Positions 1 through 6,411 of a stretch of DNA of 6,494 nt are shown here, piece after piece; position 1 is the stretch's first letter; each line of letters begins with the position of its first letter. Under the pieces are notes generated by a model, which was given only the letters and a program-made list of their open reading frames with translations, searched no databases and had not been told where the DNA came from. The translations under genes were made by a program, and so were the position numbers. The DNA is from Patescibacteria group bacterium UBA1449 (GTDB lineage Bacteria > Patescibacteriota > Microgenomatia > UBA1400 > UBA1449). The stretch lies in NCBI GenBank assembly GCA_002335355.1, contig DCTD01000033.1:1-6494 (forward strand), written 5' to 3'.

Positions 1-1335
1 TGCCATTGGTCTTTCTCCTTGAGTTACATGAATCTCTACTTGAGTCTGATTATCAGCAGCCGTAGAAAAGACTTGAGATTTGGAAGTTGGTACTGTAGTG
101 TTGCGCTCAATCATGGGAGTTGCCACTCCACCCAAAGTTTCAATTCCCAAAGTTAGGGGCGTAACATCAAGTAAGAGAATGTCTTTGACATCTCCCATCA
201 AAACGCCACCTTGAATAGCAGCCCCTACCGCTACTACTTCATCAGGGTTTACTGATTTATTTGGTTCTTTACCAAAAAATTCTTTTACCACCTGCTGAAC
301 CTTAGGCATGCGAGTCTGACCTCCTACCAATATAACCTCATCAATATCTTTAGCATCCAATTTGGCATCTTTAAGGGCTTTCTTTACAGGATCAATAGTT
401 TTTTGAATTAAATCATCTACCAATTGTTCCAATTTTGAGCGGGTTAATTTTATTGTCAAATGCAAGGGTTGCCCTGACTTATCCATGGTAATAAATGGCT
501 GATTGATCTCGCTTTCCTGAGAAGAAGAAAGCTCTTTTTTAGCTTTTTCAGCAGCATCTTTAATTCTTTGTAAGGCCTGTTTATCTTTCTTCAAATCTAT
601 TGAATTTTCTTTCTTAAACTCTTCTACAATCCAATTAATAATTGCCTGATCAAAATCATCTCCTCCCAAGTGTGTATCCCCATTTGTAGATTTGACTTCA
701 TAAACCCCATCTCCAAGTTCCAAAATAGAAATATCAAAAGTACCACCACCCAAATCATATACTGCAATCTTCTCGTTCTTCTTTTTATCACTACCATAAG
801 CTAGTGCTGCAGCAGTTGGTTCATTAATTACCCGCTCTACTGTAAAACCAGCAATTTCTCCAGCTTGCTTGGTAGCTTGACGTTGAGAATCATTAAAGTA
901 TGCTGGACAGGTTATTACTGCTCTTGTTACTGGTTGACCAAGATAAGCCTCAGCATCAGCTTTGATTTTAGCTAATATTTTCGCAGAAATTTCCTGAGGA
1001 GTGTAAATTTTGCCATTAACTTTGACCGCAGCTGATTCATGTTTACCCTCTACAATCTCATAAGGAACCATATCTTTAGTCCTGCTTACTTCTGAATCTG
1101 AAAACTTACGACCCATCAATCTTTTTACGGAATAAATCGTATTGTTGGAATTTAATACCATTTGCCTTTTGGCAACTTCTCCAACCAGATTTTTTTCTGG
1201 CTCAACGATAGAAGGAATAGTATTATTTCCTTCTGAAGAAGGAATAACTTTTGGGGAACCTCCCTCCATTACTGCAACACAGGAATTGGTAGTTCCCAAA
1301 TCAATCCCAATAATTTTTGAAGTTGAATCTGTCAT
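1..1335 (-). CDS. dnaK: Chaperone DnaK (Hsp70), N-terminal 445 residues, cut by the window edge
   Basis: ATP-dependent cytoplasmic Hsp70 chaperone that binds unfolded polypeptides and works with DnaJ and GrpE. My translation from the ATG at 1333-1335 runs 445 codons without a stop to the window edge; the full protein is usually a little over 600 residues, so the end of the beta substrate-binding domain and the helical lid are missing. Visible nucleotide-binding motifs: phosphate-1 IDLGTTNS (11-18), a lysine in YSVKRLMG (K71) matching the catalytic Lys of Hsp70, [11 protein letters not shown] (171-181), phosphate-2 DLGGGTFD (194-201, with T199), [12 protein letters not shown] (218-229) and the adenosine region [10 protein letters not shown] (335-344). 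The interdomain linker [12 protein letters not shown] (386-397) is intact. The start is set by the strong AGGAGG site just upstream and by the family N-terminus. It is the third visible gene of the hrcA-grpE-dnaK operon, 90 bases after grpE. Sampled G+C is lower than in the other genes. Identity is secure; the truncation is only the window boundary. Confidence 0.98.
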   Translation of the reverse strand, partial: MTDSTSKIIGIDLGTTNSCVAVMEGGSPKVIPSSEGNNTIPSIVEPEKNLVGEVAKRQMVLNSNNTIYSVKRLMGRKFSDSEVSRTKDMVPYEIVEGKHESAAVKVNGKIYTPQEISAKILAKIKADAEAYLGQPVTRAVITCPAYFNDSQRQATKQAGEIAGFTVERVINEPTAAALAYGSDKKKNEKIAVYDLGGGTFDISILELGDGVYEVKSTNGDTHLGGDDFDQAIINWIVEEFKKENSIDLKKDKQALQRIKDAAEKAKKELSSSQESEINQPFITMDKSGQPLHLTIKLTRSKLEQLVDDLIQKTIDPVKKALKDAKLDAKDIDEVILVGGQTRMPKVQQVVKEFFGKEPNKSVNPDEVVAVGAAIQGGVLMGDVKDILLLDVTPLTLGIETLGGVATPMIERNTTVPTSKSQVFSTAADNQTQVEIHVTQGERPMA

Positions 1336-1339
1336 ATAA

Positions 1340-1345
1340 CCTCCT
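1340..1345 (-). promoter_or_regulatory. Strong Shine-Dalgarno site of dnaK
   Basis: On the minus strand AGGAGG is followed by four bases (TTAT) and then the dnaK ATG. It is a full match to the anti-Shine-Dalgarno core, although the spacing is short. It fixes the dnaK start and is the strongest ribosome binding site in the window, fitting a highly expressed chaperone. Confidence 0.85.
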
Positions 1346-1363
1346 AAAAATATAGATAAAAGA

Positions 1364-1414
1364 TTGTTAAATTGATAAATTGATAAATTGTTTTAGAAAA
1401 TTTAGCAATTTAGC
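1364..1414 (-). repeat. 8-bp tandem repeats forming a long A/T-rich inverted repeat in the dnaK leader
   Basis: The grpE-dnaK gap contains two sets of 8-bp tandem repeats, given here as on the + strand: TTGTTAAA, TTGATAAA, TTGATAAA at 1364-1387 plus a partial TTG, and AATTTAGC twice at 1399-1414. The sets are complementary. In the mRNA sense, arm GCTAAATTGCTAAATT (1414 to 1399) can pair with AATTTATCAATTTATC (1389 to 1374) in 14 of 16 positions across a 9-nt loop (1390-1398). The hairpin would lie 28 nt upstream of the dnaK Shine-Dalgarno site and does not cover it. There is no T-run directly after the stem, so it does not look like an intrinsic terminator. Roles in mRNA processing or stability, or as a temperature-sensitive structure, are possible but inferred. 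Confidence 0.6.
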
Positions 1415-1425
1415 CATCAAACAAC

Positions 1426-1905
1426 CTACACTCCAACAATAACTTTGGCAGGTCTTAAAATCCTATCGTGTAATAAATAACCTTTTAGTTTTACTTCTAA
1501 TACTTTATTTGGCTCTCCTTTTGCTTTATCCATACATTCCATAAGATTAGGATCAAACTCTTTGCCTAATACGTCAATTTCTTTAACTCCATACTCTTTT
1601 AGTAGTTGCTGTAGTTGCATATATACCATTTGCAAACCTTTATCCTGAACAAAAATTGTTGCTCTGTCTAAATTATCTGCCAAGTCTAAGAGACGTAAAA
1701 GTAGGCCTTCACTGGCAAACTTTACCCAATCCTGTTTTTCTTTTTCCAACCGTTTTTCCAGGTTTTGATAATCAGCTGCAGCCCGCAGCCATTGTTGTTT
1801 TGTTTCTTCTAACTGACGTTCTAATGCGTCTACCTTAGTTTCCAGGTTCTCTGTTTTTTTCTTTTTATCTCCTTTTTGGGTTTGTTTAGGACTGTCTGTA
1901 TTCAT
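1426..1905 (-). CDS. grpE: GrpE, nucleotide exchange factor for DnaK
   Basis: GrpE releases ADP from DnaK and so resets the chaperone cycle; it acts as a dimer in the cytoplasm. From the chosen start it has 159 residues, short beside about 197 in E. coli. A Lys-rich polar tail (1-20) leads into a long heptad-like helix (about 20-65) containing AAADYQNLEKR (42-52), the GrpE-family counterpart of the common ADFxNYxKR pattern. Further helices (66-105) follow, then the C-terminal beta domain with GVKEIDVLGKEFDPN (106-120) and KGYLLHDRILRPAKVIV (141-157), which closely resembles the family signature. The HEA often found after FDPN is MEC here. Start choice: the ATG at 1905 has GAGG nine bases upstream. 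An in-frame ATG at 1923 would add six residues (MLRKTL); it directly follows the hrcA stops but has no Shine-Dalgarno match. Either is possible, given the tight coupling to hrcA. Stop is TAG. Confidence 0.95.
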   Translation of the reverse strand: MNTDSPKQTQKGDKKKKTENLETKVDALERQLEETKQQWLRAAADYQNLEKRLEKEKQDWVKFASEGLLLRLLDLADNLDRATIFVQDKGLQMVYMQLQQLLKEYGVKEIDVLGKEFDPNLMECMDKAKGEPNKVLEVKLKGYLLHDRILRPAKVIVGV

Positions 1906-1914
1906 AAGTGTTTT

Positions 1915-1918
1915 CCTC
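1915..1918 (-). promoter_or_regulatory. Shine-Dalgarno site that favours the downstream grpE start
   Basis: Minus-strand TTGAGGAAAACACTTATG places GAGG nine bases before the ATG at 1905. The alternative ATG at 1923 has only the end of hrcA (GAATGGTAATAA) ahead of it, with no good match. This supports the 159-residue form of GrpE, though reinitiation after the hrcA stop could use either ATG. Confidence 0.55.
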
Positions 1919-1926
1919 AACATTTA

Positions 1927-2670
1927 TTACCATTCTTGAGTTACTTCGCTGATTAGTCGTCCAAAGTATCGGATAACAGGAATAATGTAGGGGTAGTTAA
2001 GCCGGGATGGGCCAATGACACCCAAAGTACCCTCACCATAGCTCCCCATTGTAAACTTGGTATAGACAATTCCACACGGCTGCATAAACTCGATATCAAA
2101 GTCATCACCTAACAAAATGTGGATGGGATCATCGGAGTAGGCTTTTTCAAAGATGACTTTCAACTGTCGGCCATCATCTAAAATGGATAAGACGGTCTTG
2201 GTTACATCAATATCAAAGAATTCCGGCACATCTAAAATATTGGCATAACCAGCATGATACACGTCTCCATGTTGAGTAATGGCAATAGCAATACTGTCAG
2301 TTTTTTGGGCTAAAATCCGGGTAGCTTCTCTTAAAAGTTTCCCGGCTTCGTTGCGATAATCCCAAATCTTTGATTTAACATCCACTTCTTCAGCTACAGA
2401 AAGACTCTTTTCCTGCATGAGTTGACGGATATAAAACTTGAGAGCAACTGGGGTTGGTGCCCGGCCAGAGGAAGTATGAAGCTGCTCCAGATACCCTTGT
2501 TGAGTTAAGATAACCATTTCGTTACGGATTGTGGCCGGAGAGACGCCTAAGTTGTATTTTTTATCTAATGTCTCAGATCCAACCGGTTCTCCTGATTGGA
2601 TGTACTCTTCAATAATATGCTTTAAAATCTGGATCTGACGGTCAGTAAGTGTAGGTATATCCATAGACAT
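1927..2670 (-). CDS. hrcA: HrcA, heat-inducible transcription repressor (compact form)
   Basis: HrcA represses class I heat-shock operons by binding the CIRCE inverted repeat; in studied bacteria the chaperonin GroE keeps it active. The 247-residue protein begins with a winged helix-turn-helix (about 8-75): LTDRQIQILKHIIEEYI (8-24), GEPVGSETL (27-35), the recognition segment VSPATIRNEM (43-52) and the wing HTSSGRAPT (65-73). A GAF-like C-terminal domain ends in GTLGVIGPSRLNYPYIIPVI (214-233), a well-conserved HrcA stretch. It is about 90 residues shorter than Bacillus HrcA; the loss seems to lie in the middle, where other HrcA proteins carry an inserted dimerisation domain. It is not a truncated pseudogene, since both ends are conserved. 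The start is the first ATG; a second in-frame ATG lies six bases later, and neither has a clear Shine-Dalgarno site. Two tandem TAA stops are followed directly by grpE. The CIRCE site 21 bases upstream indicates autoregulation. Confidence 0.96.
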   Translation of the reverse strand: MSMDIPTLTDRQIQILKHIIEEYIQSGEPVGSETLDKKYNLGVSPATIRNEMVILTQQGYLEQLHTSSGRAPTPVALKFYIRQLMQEKSLSVAEEVDVKSKIWDYRNEAGKLLREATRILAQKTDSIAIAITQHGDVYHAGYANILDVPEFFDIDVTKTVLSILDDGRQLKVIFEKAYSDDPIHILLGDDFDIEFMQPCGIVYTKFTMGSYGEGTLGVIGPSRLNYPYIIPVIRYFGRLISEVTQEW

Positions 2671-2691
2671 CGACAGTAGAAATAAAAATAA

Positions 2692-2718
2692 TTAGCACTA
2701 GTCTATATCGACTGCTAA
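2692..2718. promoter_or_regulatory. CIRCE operator (HrcA binding site)
   Basis: The + strand reads TTAGCACTA, a 9-base spacer, then GACTGCTAA. The CIRCE consensus is TTAGCACTC-N9-GAGTGCTAA, so each 9-base arm matches at 8 positions and the spacer length is exact. The site ends 21 bases before the hrcA ATG and overlaps the predicted -10 box and transcription start. HrcA binding here should block the hrcA-grpE-dnaK promoter sterically. Confidence 0.93.
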
Positions 2719-2728
2719 AAGATGTCAA
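2700..2728 (-). promoter_or_regulatory. Housekeeping-type promoter of the hrcA-grpE-dnaK operon
   Basis: A perfect -35 TTGACA (2723-2728, minus strand) is followed by 17 bases and TAGACT (2700-2705), matching TATAAT at four of six positions. An alternative -10, TATAGA (2702-2707), also matches four positions but leaves only a 15-base spacer. Transcription would begin near 2693, giving a leader of about 22 nt with no Shine-Dalgarno match. Overlap with CIRCE fits repression of a sigma-70-type promoter rather than a dedicated heat-shock sigma factor. Confidence 0.75.
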
Positions 2729-2779
2729 TACCCTTTTGCTTAGTTTCTATAGTGAAAGGAAATTTTAAAAAAGTTATCG

Positions 2780-4564
2780 TTACTCTCTACTCATGACTGC
2801 CAAAAAGGCTTCTTGAGGAATACTGACTTTACCCAGTTGTTTCATCCGCTTTTTACCTTTTTTCTGTTTTTCTAAAAGCTTCATCCGGCGGGTTACATCG
2901 CCTCCATAAAGTTTGGCGGTAACATCTTTTCTAAATGCCTTAACTGTTTCCCGAGCCACAATCCTGCCACCAATTGCTGCTTGGATCGCCACTTCAAATA
3001 ACTGCCTTGGGATAGCTTCTTTTAGCTTCTTAGTGACAAGACGCCCGACTTTATCCGCCTGGCTTTCAACCACAATTTGCGATAAAGCATCCACCCGTTC
3101 ATGGTGGATAAGAATATCCAAGCGCACCGCTTTAACCGGCTTCATATCCTGGTATTCATAGTCTAAACTCGCATAACCCGAAGACACTGACTTTAACTTG
3201 TCAAAAAAGTCAGTTATCAGTTCTGCCATAGGTAATTCATAGGATAACTGCACACCCTCAGACAAGTACTTCATGTTCTTGAATATGCCTCTGCGATCGT
3301 CAAACAGTTCCATGATAGATCCAAGGTAATCCTTTGGTGTAAAGACCTCAACGATTAACCATGGCTCAAAGATAACATCGACTTTATCAGGCAGATCTTT
3401 AGCCGCTTCAATATCAAACCGCTGACCATTGAGTTCATACTGATATACAACGTTTGGCACTGAAGCAATCAGATCAAGGTTAAACTCCCGTTCCAAACGT
3501 TCCTGGACAATTTCCGCATGCAGCAAGCCCGCAAATCCCACCCGAAAGCCTTTACCTAAACTACTGGAAAAGTCCGGGGAATAAACAAAAGAGGCATCGT
3601 TTAAGTGCAGTTTTTCTAAGGCTTCTGAGAGGTTTAAAAAGGCATCGTTATCAGTTGGATAGAGGCCTAAAAAAACCATCGGCTTTGGTTCTTTGTAGCC
3701 CGGTAAAGGCTGAGTCGCTCCATGCAAAATGGTTGTTATTGTATCTCCCACTTTGACTTCTTTCAAAGATTTTAGCCCAGTCGAGACATACCCAACTTCA
3801 CCTGCTTCTAAAACCAGCAATTGCTCAGGTTTAGGTGAATAAACTCCTATCTCTGGTGGTGTAAACTGAGACCCTGAGGCCATTAAAACCATCTTTTCTT
3901 GAGGTACCATCCTACCGCCAAAAACCCGGATGTCTGCCAATACTCCTCGGTGTTGATCAAACCGGGAATCAAAAACAAGCGCTTGTAATGGTTTTTCGAC
4001 AGCTTCTAATTTTGGCGAGGGAATCCTTTCAATGACTGCTTGTAAGACATTCTCTACCCCCTCACCGCTTTTTGCTGAAATCTTTAATATCTCTTCCGGC
4101 TCAAAGCCAAAGGATTCATAGAGATCAAGCATAACATCCTCAACCCGAGCTCCCGGCAAATCAATCTTATTTAACACCGGAATTATGGTCAGGTTTTGGG
4201 CTACTGCTTGGCGGTAAACCGTCAACGTCTGGGCCTGAATCCCGGCAACTGCATCCACCAATAGAACTGCCCCCTCACAGGCAGCTAAAGCCCGTGAGAC
4301 TTCATATGAAAAATCCACATGACCAGGAGTATCAATCAGGTTTAGGATATATGATTGACCCTGATATTCATAAGGCATCCTTACTGGTGCTAGTTTGATG
4401 GTAATCCCTCTCTCTCTTGAAATCGGGTTAGAGTCCAGAAACTGCTCCTGCATTTCCCGGGGAGCAACCACACCAGTTATCTCAAGCAGCCGGTCAGCTA
4501 ATGTTGATTTGCCATGATCAATATGGGCGATAATACAAAAGTTTCTCAAGTAACTGTTGTCCAT
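2780..4564 (-). CDS. lepA: Elongation factor 4 (LepA), ribosome-associated GTPase
   Basis: LepA/EF4 is a translational GTPase related to EF-G; it binds ribosomes and has been linked to back-translocation and to ribosome assembly. The 594 residues match the usual family length (about 600). GTPase motifs: G1 AHIDHGKST (13-21), G2 with RERGITIK (50-57), G3 DTPGH (78-82, H82 the likely catalytic His), G4 NKID (132-135), G5 SAKSG (163-167). Domain II (about 190-285) is followed by LSEALEKLHLNDASF (312-326) and GFRVGFAGLLHAEI (339-352), characteristic of LepA. An EF-G-like domain V (about 398-485) precedes the LepA-specific C-terminal domain, with AKLYGGDVTRRMKLLEKQKKGKKRMK (550-575) and IPQEAFLAV (582-590). 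EF-G domain IV is absent, as expected. The start gives the standard LepA N-terminus; only a weak GAAGAAAG precedes it. It lies 158 bases after murJ and may have its own promoter. The lepA-hrcA gap of 109 bases holds no clear terminator. Confidence 0.98.
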   Translation of the reverse strand: MDNSYLRNFCIIAHIDHGKSTLADRLLEITGVVAPREMQEQFLDSNPISRERGITIKLAPVRMPYEYQGQSYILNLIDTPGHVDFSYEVSRALAACEGAVLLVDAVAGIQAQTLTVYRQAVAQNLTIIPVLNKIDLPGARVEDVMLDLYESFGFEPEEILKISAKSGEGVENVLQAVIERIPSPKLEAVEKPLQALVFDSRFDQHRGVLADIRVFGGRMVPQEKMVLMASGSQFTPPEIGVYSPKPEQLLVLEAGEVGYVSTGLKSLKEVKVGDTITTILHGATQPLPGYKEPKPMVFLGLYPTDNDAFLNLSEALEKLHLNDASFVYSPDFSSSLGKGFRVGFAGLLHAEIVQERLEREFNLDLIASVPNVVYQYELNGQRFDIEAAKDLPDKVDVIFEPWLIVEVFTPKDYLGSIMELFDDRRGIFKNMKYLSEGVQLSYELPMAELITDFFDKLKSVSSGYASLDYEYQDMKPVKAVRLDILIHHERVDALSQIVVESQADKVGRLVTKKLKEAIPRQLFEVAIQAAIGGRIVARETVKAFRKDVTAKLYGGDVTRRMKLLEKQKKGKKRMKQLGKVSIPQEAFLAVMSRE

Positions 4565-4609
4565 AGTTTGCTTTCTTCATCAAATGCTTTTTTACTAAAT
4601 AACGGTGTA

Positions 4610-4615
4610 ATTATA
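4610..4615 (-). promoter_or_regulatory. Possible -10 box of a lepA promoter
   Basis: The minus strand carries a perfect TATAAT 45 bases upstream of the lepA ATG, which would give a leader of about 38 nt. No good -35 lies at 16-18 bases spacing (CCCATA at 17) and there is no extended TG motif. The 158-base murJ-lepA gap (4565-4722) otherwise shows no gene and no convincing terminator. Confidence 0.4.
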
Positions 4616-4722
4616 CGGTATAAACGTCATTTATGGGAGATGAGCAGACTCTACATTTTCGTTACAACGATTTAGCAATCAGCGGACTATTAATTTCTCG
4701 TTTTTATCCGACTTTGAAAACG

Positions 4723-6411
4723 TTAATCAGGAGTGGCAGTAGTTGGTAGTGAGGCTGAAGGCTCGGTGAGAACTTCTTCTGTTTGAGAAAAAACTCGTTT
4801 CCACGCTCCAAATTTTTTCAAAATTGCCAAAAAGTTATCCAGTTCTTCGATTTGGAATAGTTTTGAAAAAACCACATAGACCATAAACCCTGATCCTGAG
4901 GCAACAATGGTCAACATTACCAATTGGATTGTCCGGGTAGTATCAAGTACAAACTGATCTAAAAACCGCATCGGCACCCAAAGGGCAATACCAGTGAGAA
5001 TCGATGCAGTAATCATCTTGAGTAAGGGAATACTATACGTAGAGTGAGCAAACCCACCAACCTTTCGGCTTAACACAATAAACAAAGCTACTGCTTGAAT
5101 AATCCCAGCAACTGATATCGCCAGCCCCAAACCAATTACTCCTAAATGAAGTCCTAATGAAAACCAGAGACTTAAAATGACATTAACGAAAACTGCAACA
5201 CCTCCAATGACAAGCGGTGTCCGGGTATCTTGTAACGCATAGAATGCTCTAACTAATAGTTGAATAACAGCCTGGGCTGCAATAGACAAGGCAAAAGCTG
5301 CTAAAACTTTCCCGGTTAACAAGGTTGCTTCCCAGGGAAAACCTTTGGCTCCAAACGCAATACGGACTAATGGTATCCGTAAAACGAGGAGTAAGACACT
5401 TGCAGGAAGAATAAAATAGAGAATTTGTTTGAAAGAAGATAAAAACAGCGTTTTAAAATGAGTATAATTATCACCGTTTTCAACTTCTTTCGATAACATT
5501 GGCAGTGCGGCCTGGCCTATAGTTAAGCCAAATAACCCAACGGGTAACGCCTGCAAATGTTGGGCAAAGTAAAAAATACTTAAAGACCCGGCACTCATGG
5601 CTGTAGCCAATGTCACTGCTACTGTCAGTTCGATTTGATCAACCGCCAAAGCTAATGTTCGGGGCAACATCAGTTTACCAATCTTTCTGACTCCTTTTTG
5701 TTTAATTCCTAAAGTTGGGACATACCGAAATCCAATTCTCCTAATTAAGGGGTATTGAATCAGAAGATGCATGACTGCTCCTACTACAACGCCGATTGTT
5801 GGACCATAGATACCATACTGGGGTGCTAATACAACAATACCAATAACAATACCGGCGTTATATAAAACTGGAGAAATAGCCGGTAGTAAAAACCGCTGAT
5901 GAGACTGCAAAACACCGGTAAAAAAATTAGAGATAATAAAGAAGAATTGAGCCAGTAGCATAATTCTGGTCAGAGATACCATCAATTCAATCTGTTGGGT
6001 TGTGAAGTTGGGGGCAATTAGACGGCTTAAGGGATAGGAGAAGATAAATGTCAGACTTGCCAGTACTAAAAACCCAAGACACGCTAAGGTAATAACTCCG
6101 TTAACCACTGCCCATGATTCTTTCTCATTTTTCTGGATATACGAACTATACACAGGAATAAATGCAGCAGATAACGCTCCAAGGACTAAGAGCTGGAATA
6201 ACATGTCAGGTAACCTAAAGGCTGCAAAATAAACATCAAGTTGCCATTCGGAACCACTATTAAAAAAGTAACTGGCTAAAAGCCTATCTCTGATCAGACC
6301 AAGCAGGCGTGAAGAGAGGACTGCAACCATAAGCACTAAAGCTGCAGAAAGTATCGAGTTCTGCCGGCTGGCAAAGAACTTGCTGCCGGATTCCCAAATG
6401 TTTTTCACCAT
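4723..6411 (-). CDS. murJ: Lipid II flippase MurJ (MviN family)
   Basis: MurJ moves lipid II across the cytoplasmic membrane for peptidoglycan assembly and belongs to the MOP exporter superfamily. The 562 residues hold about 14 hydrophobic segments (roughly 21-40, 60-90, 101-127, 145-167, 174-195, 199-223, 247-270, 276-300, 330-352, 365-390, 398-418, 421-447, 462-482, 493-517) and a polar tail (520-562) ending in a Ser/Thr/Pro-rich stretch. The N-terminal signature SSRLLGLIRD (33-42) keeps R35 and R41, equivalent to E. coli R18 and R24, and D59 corresponds to D39. LPVGLFGLTIGQAALPMLSKE (289-309) and AFYALQDTRTPL (389-400) are also typical. By my alignment, E. coli R52, D269, R270 and E273 are F72, Q284, H285 and A288 here. 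The ATG at 6411 gives a reasonable cytosolic N-terminus; the next codon is GTG and no Shine-Dalgarno site precedes it. Family assignment is firm; flippase activity is inferred from the family. Confidence 0.95.
   Translation of the reverse strand: MVKNIWESGSKFFASRQNSILSAALVLMVAVLSSRLLGLIRDRLLASYFFNSGSEWQLDVYFAAFRLPDMLFQLLVLGALSAAFIPVYSSYIQKNEKESWAVVNGVITLACLGFLVLASLTFIFSYPLSRLIAPNFTTQQIELMVSLTRIMLLAQFFFIISNFFTGVLQSHQRFLLPAISPVLYNAGIVIGIVVLAPQYGIYGPTIGVVVGAVMHLLIQYPLIRRIGFRYVPTLGIKQKGVRKIGKLMLPRTLALAVDQIELTVAVTLATAMSAGSLSIFYFAQHLQALPVGLFGLTIGQAALPMLSKEVENGDNYTHFKTLFLSSFKQILYFILPASVLLLVLRIPLVRIAFGAKGFPWEATLLTGKVLAAFALSIAAQAVIQLLVRAFYALQDTRTPLVIGGVAVFVNVILSLWFSLGLHLGVIGLGLAISVAGIIQAVALFIVLSRKVGGFAHSTYSIPLLKMITASILTGIALWVPMRFLDQFVLDTTRTIQLVMLTIVASGSGFMVYVVFSKLFQIEELDNFLAILKKFGAWKRVFSQTEEVLTEPSASLPTTATPD

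Noticed and set aside
1142..1339. Open frame of 65 codons on the + strand
   Set aside because: It lies antisense to the conserved start of dnaK, has no recognisable motif and is best read as a shadow frame.
1349..1378. Possible internal promoter for dnaK (TATATT with TTATCA 18 bases upstream, minus strand)
   Set aside because: Transcription would begin inside the dnaK Shine-Dalgarno site, and such matches are expected by chance in this A/T-rich repeat region.
1656..1838. Open frame of 60 codons on the + strand inside grpE
   Set aside because: It is antisense to the conserved GrpE helix region, with no independent sign of coding.
2740..2782. Possible terminator after lepA (TTTTTT run on the minus strand)
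   Set aside because: No stable stem precedes the T-run, so read-through from lepA into hrcA cannot be excluded.
2913..3161. Open frame of 82 codons on the + strand inside lepA
   Set aside because: It is antisense to the highly conserved LepA C-terminal domain; the frame reflects LepA codons, not a gene.
4691..4727. Possible terminator after murJ (CGTTTT and AAAACG, 6-bp stem with a 12-nt loop)
   Set aside because: The stem is short and weak, extends only through a bulge, includes the murJ stop codon and has no T-run after it.
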